Shown: positions 58,701-64,000 of the stretch, in pieces
How positions within the stretch are numbered: position 1 is the first letter of the stretch
Layout of the letters: each line of letters begins with the position of its first letter
Assembly: GCA_020444545.1 (NCBI GenBank)
Contig: JAHLKT010000002.1
Span: forward strand, 88,870 to 152,869
DNA: 64,000 nt
Direction of reading: 5' to 3'
Source: Desulfarculaceae bacterium
GTDB lineage: Bacteria > Desulfobacterota > Desulfarculia > Desulfarculales > Desulfarculaceae
The notes under the pieces: model-generated
The model's input: the letters and a program-made list of their open reading frames with translations, nothing else
Told to the model about the DNA's origin: nothing
The model's database searches: none
Translations under genes and position numbers: made by a program

Positions 58701-58991
58701 GGCGGTGAGCAGGGCCGGGCGGATCACCGCGTGGTACTGGTCGCGGTTGAACACATAGGCGATCAGGCCGGTGGTAAAACCGCCCGCGGCCAAGGCCACG
58801 CCGGTGGCCACATCCACCGCGATCCAGATGCCCCAGGGGAACTGGTTGTTGAGGTTGGACACCTTGCCGATGCCGAACAAAAAACGGGCGGCGATGAAGG
58901 CCCCGCCGATGGCCATGAGGGCCAGGAGCACCATCACCCCGGGGCTGAGGAATTTTTCTTCCACCGGGGCCGCGGCTTCGTGCTTACTCAT
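55746..58991 (-). CDS. NrfD/HybB membrane anchor fused to a dodecahaem-type cytochrome c (tetrahaem plus OTR-like octahaem)
   Basis: 1081 residues. Residues 1 to about 400 are a HybB/NrfD quinone-interacting protein with about ten membrane helices (F-P-W-G-I-W-I-A-V-D near 51, E-F-L-P-I-V-V-E near 148). One more helix at about 408-425 leads into a haem domain. C-x-x-C-H occurs 12 times, starting at 488, 522, 548, 587, 617, 673, 697, 783, 810, 838, 1009 and 1022, plus one C-G-M-N-C-H (C738) with three spacer residues. From about 617 on, blocks such as C-T-S-C-H-I-G-Y-G-W-K-D, I-D-C-L-V-C-H-D-T-T-G and G-G-G-G-D-A-V-K-H-G-D-M match the octahaem tetrathionate reductase family. It should connect the quinone pool directly to a sulfur-oxyanion-active multihaem. 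Confidence 0.88.
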   Translation of the reverse strand: MSKHEAAAPVEEKFLSPGVMVLLALMAIGGAFIAARFLFGIGKVSNLNNQFPWGIWIAVDVATGVALAAGGFTTGLIAYVFNRDQYHAVIRPALLTAMLGYTFVVLGLLVDIGRYWNITSPIFNHNPNSVLFEVAMCVMIYLHVLYIEFLPIVVERFKGRVNLTLKKHNWLLVFLGDMLESVLEFLDRILGKVMFLFIIAGIVLSCLHQSSLGTLMLIAPSKVHPLWYTPILPLLFLLSAFAAGYPMVAFESLLVAKSFNRQPEMEVLTPLARFMPVLMGIYLAFKIGDMLWRGTYVYLLEGSYQSNSFIVEMLFGVILPFTLLLFDKVRRSPGWLFFASALFVLGIMLNRINVFLVAYNPPYKLTSYFPAVGEIFITAGLIATLMFLYRVCVFIFPVLGAHPKKLSPVVLSALALAVLLGLSAAPDTAIAAETAAKRPLETKAQPFPAPKDTVRLFMLDSPVIKEHSDFYEPVRFMHGKHAGVLGDCTICHHRQPREKGDTYGAPVRMAELQAKGIKPVSCKECHGAPFNPKQLNTPGLKGAYHQLCMDCHKESEQTPHARGPIIYSSMVRGAKVRPLETRAPTDCLACHAKKVPDHHALVKLDKGVTPHEVTQNCLSCHKEAGKAILHTSHWNWQGPSPYTVGNEKRVDLGKRHNTINNFCINLSGNWARCTSCHIGYGWKDANFDFKNPANIDCLVCHDTTGDYRKNPKGAGMPFKDVDLARVAKNVGRPSRNTCGMNCHFVGGGGDAVKHGDMSSAMAKPDKNHDVHMGLTGGGMNFRCQDCHKTRNHLISGRSISVPAVEGDLTCEQCHTDRPHIGRPYLDYHLNQHTKHVACQTCHVPVYSKGNPTKVSWDWSTAGKNKKGKKDALGMPTYAKKKGSFTWAQGVKPAYRWYNGTVKRHLLGDRVNDNGVTELTSPVGRISDPASRIYPFKIHQGKQIADAVHRYLIAPKLFGGFWKHWDWNKAAAEGMKQAGLPYSGKYTFVPTAMYWGLTHEVAPKEQSLSCADCHRTLAKAPYCGSCHQNKAGADFKKLAGAGAGPHGGKGNYVDFKALGYKGDPAKDGGRFRNLPLQAKGGK

Positions 58992-59934
58992 GGCCCGCCT
59001 CCTTCTGGTCGTCGTCGTGATGGCCCATCTCGGCCTCCTGGCTCTTTTTCAGATAGCCCGAGAGCCACATGATGCCGCCCAGGACTCCGTAGAGGCCCAG
59101 GGGCACGGCCAGGTAGCTGGTGATGGCGTGCTGGATGGATTCGGTGAGCCGGGGAGGGGGCGTGGGGCTCAGCTTGGGGAAGCCGATGTTCTCGAAAGGC
59201 TCGGAGGCCAGATAGAGCCAGGAGGTGCCGCCCACCTCGTGCTCCCCGAAGATGCGCTCATGATATTTGCCGGGGTTGTTCTTCATCTTCCAGCGGGCCA
59301 GATCCAAAAGCTTCTCCCGGGGCCCGAAGGTGATCACCTCGCGGGGGCAGACCTGGGCGCAGGCGGGCAGGCCGCCGTCTTTCACCTGGTCGAAGCAGAA
59401 GGTGCACTTGCGCACCTGGGGAGTCAGGGCCTTGTCGTACTCATAGGCCGGCACCTGGAAGGGACAGGCGATCATGCAGTAGCGGCAGCCGATGCATTTG
59501 TCCACGTCGTAGACCACCGCGCCGTTGGGGGCCTTGCTCAGCGCCCCCACGATGCAGGCCGACACGCAGGAGGGGTCGGCGCAGTGCATACACTGGAACT
59601 TCACGTAGGTGGGCCGCTGCCGCCAGGTGAGGGTGCCGATGTTGTTGGGGTAGTACTTGTTGACCACCGTGAAGCTGGTGTCGTCCATGCGCCGCAGGCT
59701 CTCCAGGACAGCCATCTCCTCGAAGGACTGCTTGGGCTGGGGCAGGTGGTTGCGCTGGTTGCAGGCCTGCTCGCACTTGCGGCAGCCCACGCACAGGGTG
59801 GTGTCCACCAGGCAACCCACCTGGCCTTCCGGGGGGGCCTTCTTGGCCTTGGCCGAGGCCTTGCCGGCCGTGGCCAGGGGCAGGGCGGCGGTGGCCCCGG
59901 CGATCTTGAAAAAGCTTCTACGGTTTATTTCCAT
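58984..59934 (-). CDS. HybA/HmcB-like periplasmic ferredoxin with Tat signal and C-terminal membrane anchor
   Basis: 316 residues. Tat motif N-R-R-S-F-F-K at residues 4-10. Four 4Fe-4S groups: C-V-G-C-R-K-C-E-Q-A-C near residue 48, C-M-H-C-A-D-P-S-C-V-S-A-C near 115, C-I-G-C-R-Y-C-M-I-A-C-P near 147, and C-T-F-C-F-D-Q-V near 178 with C-A-Q-V-C-P. A C-terminal membrane helix lies at about 274-295. This is the layout of HybA of hydrogenase-2 and HmcB/QrcC-like proteins, partners of HybB/NrfD proteins. It overlaps the NrfD-multihaem gene by eight bases. Confidence 0.92.
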   Translation of the reverse strand: MEINRRSFFKIAGATAALPLATAGKASAKAKKAPPEGQVGCLVDTTLCVGCRKCEQACNQRNHLPQPKQSFEEMAVLESLRRMDDTSFTVVNKYYPNNIGTLTWRQRPTYVKFQCMHCADPSCVSACIVGALSKAPNGAVVYDVDKCIGCRYCMIACPFQVPAYEYDKALTPQVRKCTFCFDQVKDGGLPACAQVCPREVITFGPREKLLDLARWKMKNNPGKYHERIFGEHEVGGTSWLYLASEPFENIGFPKLSPTPPPRLTESIQHAITSYLAVPLGLYGVLGGIMWLSGYLKKSQEAEMGHHDDDQKEAGHE

Positions 59935-59960
59935 TACGCCAACCAGTCCTAAGCTCGGTT

Positions 59961-60200
59961 CTAGGTTTCGCGTTTACCCTTTTGTATGATCAGGCTGATG
60001 CCGTCGTCCGAAGGCCGCTGCTCCACGATGCAATCGGACGAGCGCGACACTATCTGGCCGATCATCCCGATGAGACCTTCGTCATGCACCATTACCCGGA
60101 GCCGCTCGCCTGGGTTCAGGCGGTTTAGGGCGCTCTTCATCTGCAGCAGGCACAAAGGGGCGACCACGCCGTTGAGGTCGACTTCATGATGTGGGCCCAT
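59961..60200 (-). CDS. TusA-family sulfur carrier protein
   Basis: 79 residues from ATG 60200 with AAAGGAGG just upstream; no signal peptide, so cytoplasmic. V-D-L-N-G-V-V-A-P-L-C-L-L-Q-M-K-S-A-L is the TusA motif, with the sulfur-carrying cysteine at residue 17 in P-L-C (the usual P-C-P has changed to L-C-L). Then comes G-E-R-L-R-V-M-V-H-D. TusA proteins hand persulfide sulfur between enzymes, and in sulfur oxidisers and disproportionators are linked to DsrE and rhodanese partners. First gene of the operon, 25 bases after the predicted sigma-54 start point. Confidence 0.9.
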   Translation of the reverse strand: MGPHHEVDLNGVVAPLCLLQMKSALNRLNPGERLRVMVHDEGLIGMIGQIVSRSSDCIVEQRPSDDGISLIIQKGKRET

Positions 60201-60234
60201 CGCCCCTCCTTTGCTGCAAGTTGCAACGCATACT

Positions 60235-60250
60235 CGCAATATGTATGCCC
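60235..60250 (-). promoter_or_regulatory. Sigma-54 promoter of the tusA-molybdoenzyme operon
   Basis: Minus strand GGGCATACATATTGCG: GGCAT at -24, five bases, TTGC at -12, with GG-N10-GC exact (GG at 60249-60248, GC at 60237-60236). The predicted start near 60225 leaves a 25-base leader with a perfect ribosome site before tusA. The divergent gene encodes a sigma-54 activator. Confidence 0.82.
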
Positions 60251-60408
60251 AATTTGTAAGAATTGATCCCGCGGGAAGGCTTTGTTGACAAGCAATTGAA
60301 ATAGAATGGCAAATAAACCATATTGCGGTGTTAAACATTGGCGGGGTGGGTTTTACAATTGATTAAATGTCTTATGCATATGTAAAAATTAGTGATAAAA
60401 TCTTAAAC

Positions 60409-60425
60409 ACCTGTTGCGAACAGGT
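60409..60425. promoter_or_regulatory. Palindrome ahead of the sigma-54 activator gene
   Basis: ACCTGTT-GCG-AACAGGT, a perfect 7-base inverted repeat, 23 bases before the activator ATG and about 160 bases upstream of the divergent sigma-54 promoter. It is well placed as enhancer site for the tusA operon and for autoregulation. Confidence 0.6.
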
Positions 60426-60447
60426 TTGACAGCCAGCTCTGGAGAAA

Positions 60448-61866
60448 ATGCGAACTATGCGCGCCCATGAGATAAACCGTCAGCTCGAGAGCATCATCAA
60501 CACCATGAACGACGGGTTGATCGTCATCGCCCCGGACGGGGCCATCGTGATGATCAACCAGGCCTTCGAATCGCTCACCGGCTACCAGGCCGAGGAGGTG
60601 ATCGGACAGCCCTGCACCTTGCTCTCTTGCGATGCCTGCGAGCTGGCCATCAAGCATGGCCAGGGCCAGGTGTGGTGGTGCGCCCTGTTCGACCCGGCCC
60701 ACGGGGGCATGAAACGCTGCCGCTGCAACTACCGCAAGAAGGACGGCTCCTACGTCCCGGTTTTGAAAAACGCCTCGGTGCTGCACGACGAGAACGGCAT
60801 CCCCCTGGGCGCGGTGGAGACCCTCACCGACATCTCGGAGCTGGATCGCCTGGACCAGGAGGTGGCCCAGCTCTCGGCCCAGCTAGGCACGGTGGACGGC
60901 TTCCGCGGCATCGTGGGCTCCTCGCCGGCCATGCAAAAAGTGTTTCAGGTGATTCAAAAGGCGGCGGCCAGCGACGCGCCGGTGATCATCTACGGCGAGA
61001 GCGGCACCGGCAAAGAGCTGGTGGCCCGGGCCATCCACCAGACCGGCAACCGCCGGGAGATGCCCTATGTGCAGCTTTCCTGCGCCGCGCTCAACGAGTC
61101 GCTGTTGGAGAGCGAGCTCTTCGGCCACACCAAGGGGGCCTTCACCGGGGCCTACCGCCACCGCATCGGCCGCTTCGAGGCGGCCAACGGAGGCGACATA
61201 TTCCTGGACGAGATCGGCGACATCCCCCTGAGCACCCAGGTCAAGCTGCTGCGCGTGCTGGAGACCAAGCAGTTCGAGCGGGTGGGAGACCACCAGCCCA
61301 TCTCGGTGGACGTGCGGGTGATCACCGCCACCAACCGCAACCTCCAGCAGCTGCTGTCCTCCGGGGCCTTCCGCGAGGACCTCTACTTCCGCATCAATGT
61401 GATCCCCATCCACCTGCCGCCCCTGCGCGAACGCATCAGCGACGTGCCCGCCCTGGTCAACACCTTCATCCAGCGCTTCAGCGCCAAGACCGGCAAGGAG
61501 ATAACCGGGCTCAGCCGCGAGGCCATGGACAGCTTCATGGCCTATCGCTGGCCGGGCAACGTGCGCGAGCTCAAGGGCGCCCTGGAGTATGCCTTCGTGG
61601 TGGCCGAGAGCGGCCTGATCGAGCCGGACCACCTGCCGCCCCAGGTGCTGGAGGCCCGCCCGGCCCCGATCATGCCCGCCGGGCCGCAAGCGCTCCCGCA
61701 AGCATCCCCGGCCGGCCTGTCGGAAAAGGACGCCCTGGTGGCGGCCCTCAAGCAGACGGGCGGCAACCAGACCCAGGCGGCCGCCCTCTTGGGGGTCAAC
61801 CGGGTCACGGTCTACAACCGCATGAAAAAGTACGGTCTGGAAATGAAGAAGGTGTTGCAGGCCTGA
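60448..61866 (+). CDS. Sigma-54-dependent transcriptional activator with cysteine-rich PAS sensor
   Basis: 472 residues. The PAS domain (about 10-130) carries six cysteines within 38 residues (C56, C61, C64, C78, C91, C93), suggesting an Fe-S, metal or thiol switch. The AAA+ domain (about 152-380) has G-E-S-G-T-G-K-E and an intact sigma-54 contact loop T-K-G-A-F-T-G-A. The Fis-type helix-turn-helix is at about 430-465 (G-G-N-Q-T-Q-A-A-A-L-L-G-V-N-R-V-T-V-Y). There is no receiver domain, so it senses its signal directly. Divergent from, and probably activating, the tusA operon. Confidence 0.93.
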   Translation: MRTMRAHEINRQLESIINTMNDGLIVIAPDGAIVMINQAFESLTGYQAEEVIGQPCTLLSCDACELAIKHGQGQVWWCALFDPAHGGMKRCRCNYRKKDGSYVPVLKNASVLHDENGIPLGAVETLTDISELDRLDQEVAQLSAQLGTVDGFRGIVGSSPAMQKVFQVIQKAAASDAPVIIYGESGTGKELVARAIHQTGNRREMPYVQLSCAALNESLLESELFGHTKGAFTGAYRHRIGRFEAANGGDIFLDEIGDIPLSTQVKLLRVLETKQFERVGDHQPISVDVRVITATNRNLQQLLSSGAFREDLYFRINVIPIHLPPLRERISDVPALVNTFIQRFSAKTGKEITGLSREAMDSFMAYRWPGNVRELKGALEYAFVVAESGLIEPDHLPPQVLEARPAPIMPAGPQALPQASPAGLSEKDALVAALKQTGGNQTQAAALLGVNRVTVYNRMKKYGLEMKKVLQA

Positions 61867-61875
61867 GCGAAGCGC

Positions 61876-62478
61876 CTAGGGCTCGGTCTTGGGAGGGGCT
61901 GCATCGGCCGGGGTCAGCACCTTGGCGGCATCCACCCCCCACTGCGACACGCAGCCCACCAGGTCCAGGGCGTTGGCCTTGAGCATGGTCAGGCGCTCGT
62001 CGTCCACCACATAGATGTGCCCCAGGCTGACCATGGGGGCCATGGGTACAAACACCGTGCTGCGGCCTCCGGGCAGGCGGTCCATGACCAGGCCGGGAAC
62101 CTCGGCTCCGGAGTCGTGCAGGCGCACCAGGGCGGCGGGGTAGGCGGTGCGCGTCTCGGCGAAGCCGGTGAGCAGGTTCTTGATGAGCTGGTAGCCGGGT
62201 ATCTGGCGGAAGAGCTTGGCGTCGAGCTTGTCAAAGGACCAGGTGCCGATGCGGGTGCGCACCGCCGCGCCGATGAGGTAGCAGGCCACCACCAGGGCAA
62301 TCACGGCCAGCAGGGCGGCCAGGAGGGTCATGCCCATGGATTGCAGGCCCAGGAGCTTGGTCAGCTTGCCCAACGCGCCCACCACCTGCGCCACCAAAAA
62401 GGCGATGAGCGCGGTGGGCACCAAGACCACCAGGCCGTAGATCAGGTTCAGTTTCAGGCTCGCCTTGCTCTCAGCCAT
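61876..62478 (-). CDS. DUF502 family membrane protein
   Basis: 200 residues with two N-terminal membrane helices (about 12-32 and 50-72) and a soluble C-terminal domain. L-I-Y-G-L-V-V-L-V-P-T-A-L near the start, the stretch I-P-G-Y-Q-L-I-K-N-L-L-T-G-F near residue 93 and F-V-P-M-A-P-M-V near 144 are DUF502 landmarks. Function unknown. It ends convergently, nine bases from the activator gene. Confidence 0.87.
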   Translation of the reverse strand: MAESKASLKLNLIYGLVVLVPTALIAFLVAQVVGALGKLTKLLGLQSMGMTLLAALLAVIALVVACYLIGAAVRTRIGTWSFDKLDAKLFRQIPGYQLIKNLLTGFAETRTAYPAALVRLHDSGAEVPGLVMDRLPGGRSTVFVPMAPMVSLGHIYVVDDERLTMLKANALDLVGCVSQWGVDAAKVLTPADAAPPKTEP

Positions 62479-62719
62479 GCCGCCGCCTCCTTGGCCGGGG
62501 TGGGGCCGGAGGGCGGCTTGTGGCCCTCCGGTGCGGCCATTCTAACCCATGCGTGGGGGGTGAGGTGAGGGGAGGGCGCCCGGGCCCGCAAGAGAGCCCC
62601 CGGCGCGCAACCGGATCGATGAAAAGGGGTTTGCCGGCCAAGCCTGCCCCATGGCCCCGGCCCGGAGCCATGCAAGGCCCGGCGCGGCGGGTTTGCTCCG
62701 CGGGCCTCCGGCCGCCGAG

Positions 62720-63151
62720 CTACCAGCCGTACTTCTTGAGCGCCTCGCGCACCGCATCCTCGCGGGTGGCCGCGTCCAACTCCAGGCGGCGGCTCTGCCC
62801 CTCGCGGATCTTGGCGGCCAACAGGTCCAGGTCGGCCGGCTTTTCCATGAAGTCCAGGGCGCCCAGCTTGATGGCCTCCACCCCGGTCTCCAGGGTGGCG
62901 TGGCCGGTCAGCAGGATGATTTGCAGGTCCGTCTTCTTGGCCAGGGCCTGCTTCAGGGTGGCCATGCCGTCGATGCCCGGCATCATCAGGTCCAACACGA
63001 TGGCGTCGTAAATATTGCCTTGAATCTTTTCCAGAGCGTCCGCCCCGTTGTCGGCGGTGTCCACCAGGAAGTCCCGGTTGCGCAGGCGCTCCCCCATGCT
63101 CTCCAGAAACTCCCGCTCGTCATCGACGATGAGCACTCTTGGTTGGGCCAT
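62720..63151 (-). CDS. Receiver-domain response regulator
   Basis: 143 residues from ATG 63151 with GGAGG upstream; an earlier in-frame GTG at 63175 is rejected. The REC domain has D-D-E at about 11-13, phospho-acceptor in I-V-L-D-L-M-M-P-G, T in L-L-T-G-H-A and K in E-K-P-A-D. A short helical tail of about 25 residues follows and no DNA-binding domain is visible. It lies just downstream of the carbonic anhydrase gene, with another response regulator beyond. Kinase not in the window. Confidence 0.88.
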   Translation of the reverse strand: MAQPRVLIVDDEREFLESMGERLRNRDFLVDTADNGADALEKIQGNIYDAIVLDLMMPGIDGMATLKQALAKKTDLQIILLTGHATLETGVEAIKLGALDFMEKPADLDLLAAKIREGQSRRLELDAATREDAVREALKKYGW

Positions 63152-63191
63152 GGGTCCCTCCTTTAAAAAAACCACCCGGCCTGGCCGGAGC

Positions 63192-63887
63192 CTAACGGCG
63201 GCCGGCCACCACCTCGGCGGCCTTGCGCTGATCCAGCCAGCGCACCTGGCCGTACTCCAGGTTGTACACCGCGCCCACCGCGGCTATGCTCCCCTCGGCG
63301 CAGGCCGAGCGCACCAGGGGACTCAGGCGGCCCAGGTCGCCCAGGGCCTGCCAGATGTTCTCCTCCACCGCCGCGTCCACCTGGCCGTGGCCCGGGTCGC
63401 CGGCCGGGGCCGGGGGCACCCGCTCCAGGGCGGGGTCGATGTAGTCCAGCAGCCCGGCGATGTTGGGCTCGATTCCGTCCCCGCCTCTTTGGCGGCGGTT
63501 CCAGGCGGCGGTAACCGCCCCGCAGCCGGTGTGCCCCAGCACCACCACCAGGGGGGTGTGCACGTGCAATGCGCCGTACTCCAGGGAGGCGGCGGTCACC
63601 GGGGTGACGATGTTGCCCGCCACCCGCACCACGAACAGTTCCATGATGCCCGCGTCGAAAAGACGCTCCACCGGCACCCGCGAGTCGGAGCAGGAGAGCA
63701 CGGTGGCCAGGGCGTGATGGGCCTGGTCGCCTTGGTGGGCGGCCTCCAGGCGTTCCGGGCCGGTGTTGGGGTGGATGGGCCGGTCCTGCCAGAAACGGCG
63801 GTTGCCCTCGGCCAATATGGCCAGCACCTCGGCCGGAGTGGGTTTGTTCTTGTGAGGCGGGGTTGCGTGCTCTTGGGGGCCGCTCAT
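63192..63887 (-). CDS. Beta-class carbonic anhydrase
   Basis: 231 residues. The zinc-site motifs are C-S-D-S-R-V-P at about residues 65-71 and G-H-T-G-C-G-A-V near 118, giving the C-H-C zinc ligands and the D-R pair of the catalytic dyad. V-V-R-V-A-G-N lies between. It interconverts CO2 and bicarbonate, useful for carboxylating enzymes and pH balance in an anaerobe. The ATG start at 63887 has GGAGGATT upstream. It stands between two response-regulator genes. Confidence 0.94.
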   Translation of the reverse strand: MSGPQEHATPPHKNKPTPAEVLAILAEGNRRFWQDRPIHPNTGPERLEAAHQGDQAHHALATVLSCSDSRVPVERLFDAGIMELFVVRVAGNIVTPVTAASLEYGALHVHTPLVVVLGHTGCGAVTAAWNRRQRGGDGIEPNIAGLLDYIDPALERVPPAPAGDPGHGQVDAAVEENIWQALGDLGRLSPLVRSACAEGSIAAVGAVYNLEYGQVRWLDQRKAAEVVAGRR

Positions 63888-63947
63888 CGTAAATCCTCCA
63901 GAGTAGGCCTCGGCCTCATAACCGGGCCGCCGCGCGGGGGCGGCGCT

Positions 63948-64000
63948 TTAGTCCTGCATAAGGTTGAGCAGGTCCTCGATGTCCACCGGCTTGACCAGGT
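63948..64000 (-). CDS. C-terminal end of a response regulator (cut by the window edge)
   Basis: The last 17 codons before a TAA (63948-63950) read L-V-K-P-V-D-I-E-D-L-L-N-L-M-Q-D. K-P-V-D followed by an amphipathic helix is the standard end of a receiver domain. The rest of the gene lies outside the window. Confidence 0.7.
   Translation of the reverse strand, partial: LVKPVDIEDLLNLMQD

Noticed and set aside
57024..59072. A 682-codon plus-strand open frame opposite the NrfD-multihaem gene
   Set aside because: Histidine- and glycine-rich noise composition; the opposite strand encodes clear membrane helices and haem motifs.
1..64000. CRISPR arrays, insertion sequences, rRNA, replication origin
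   Set aside because: No regularly spaced repeats, transposase genes, rRNA sequence or DnaA-box cluster were seen on either strand.

Overview
The window is high-GC DNA from a Gram-negative anaerobe, most likely a Desulfobacterota (deltaproteobacterial) sulfur-metabolising bacterium. The pointers are: many periplasmic multihaem c-type cytochromes; HybA/HybB(NrfD)-type quinone modules; TusA, DsrE and rhodanese sulfur-carrier proteins; several sigma-54 activators with sigma-54 promoters; stacks of universal stress proteins; and an Mla lipid-transport operon of the ancestral three-gene type. A Desulfarculales-like lineage would fit the composition, but that is a guess.

Layout. 1-6.1 kb (+): the end of a polyisoprenyl-phosphate sugar transferase, two GT4 glycosyltransferases, and the potassium uptake pair trkA-trkH. 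6.0-15.6 kb (-): a long vitamin block. A TPP riboswitch with an intrinsic terminator precedes a thiD-thiN fusion and thiC, followed by a mannosyl-phosphoglycerate-phosphatase-like HAD gene and birA. A perfect BirA operator then precedes bioB-bioA-bioF-bioD and a SRPBCC gene, with coding ends overlapping throughout. 15.7-27.7 kb (+): mlaE-mlaF-mlaD, where MlaD carries a C-terminal beta-barrel-like extension; a Usp; an XdhC-type factor; a lipoprotein; a DEAD-box helicase with a Gly/Arg-rich tail; a DUF6599-DUF362-polyferredoxin trio; and a Tat-exported aldo/keto reductase. A tRNA-Arg(ACG) and a short degenerate stretch follow.

28.4-35.8 kb (-): a periplasmic sulfur/cytochrome module. It contains TsdA, two polytopic membrane proteins with C-terminal haem-c heads (the first resembling CydA), a periplasmic DsrE protein, a four-haem fusion of a di-haem peroxidase to TsdA, and a solute-binding protein. 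36.1-39.8 kb (+): DUF302, a NhaP-type antiporter, a broken DUF1214 fragment and an outer-membrane beta-barrel. 39.8-48.1 kb (-): a stress/signalling operon (three Usp, a receiver-only regulator, a TauE/SafE permease, a membrane cytidylate-kinase-like protein) behind a sigma-54 promoter with twin palindromes, plus an NtrC-type regulator and its kinase. 48.5-51.2 kb (+): a NarX/NarL-type two-component pair.

51.3-60.2 kb (-): the most striking locus. It encodes TusA, a HybA-like ferredoxin, a 1081-residue protein joining a NrfD/HybB anchor to about 12-13 c-type haems (the last part resembling octahaem tetrathionate reductase), a PhsA/PsrA-like molybdoenzyme, its ferredoxin, a small cytochrome c and a triple rhodanese. 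A near-consensus sigma-54 promoter drives it. The divergent gene at 60.4 kb encodes a sigma-54 activator with a cysteine-rich PAS domain. I infer a regulated quinone-linked system that reduces or interconverts thiosulfate, tetrathionate or polysulfide in the periplasm. 61.9-64.0 kb (-): a DUF502 membrane protein, a receiver protein, a beta-carbonic anhydrase and the end of another response regulator.
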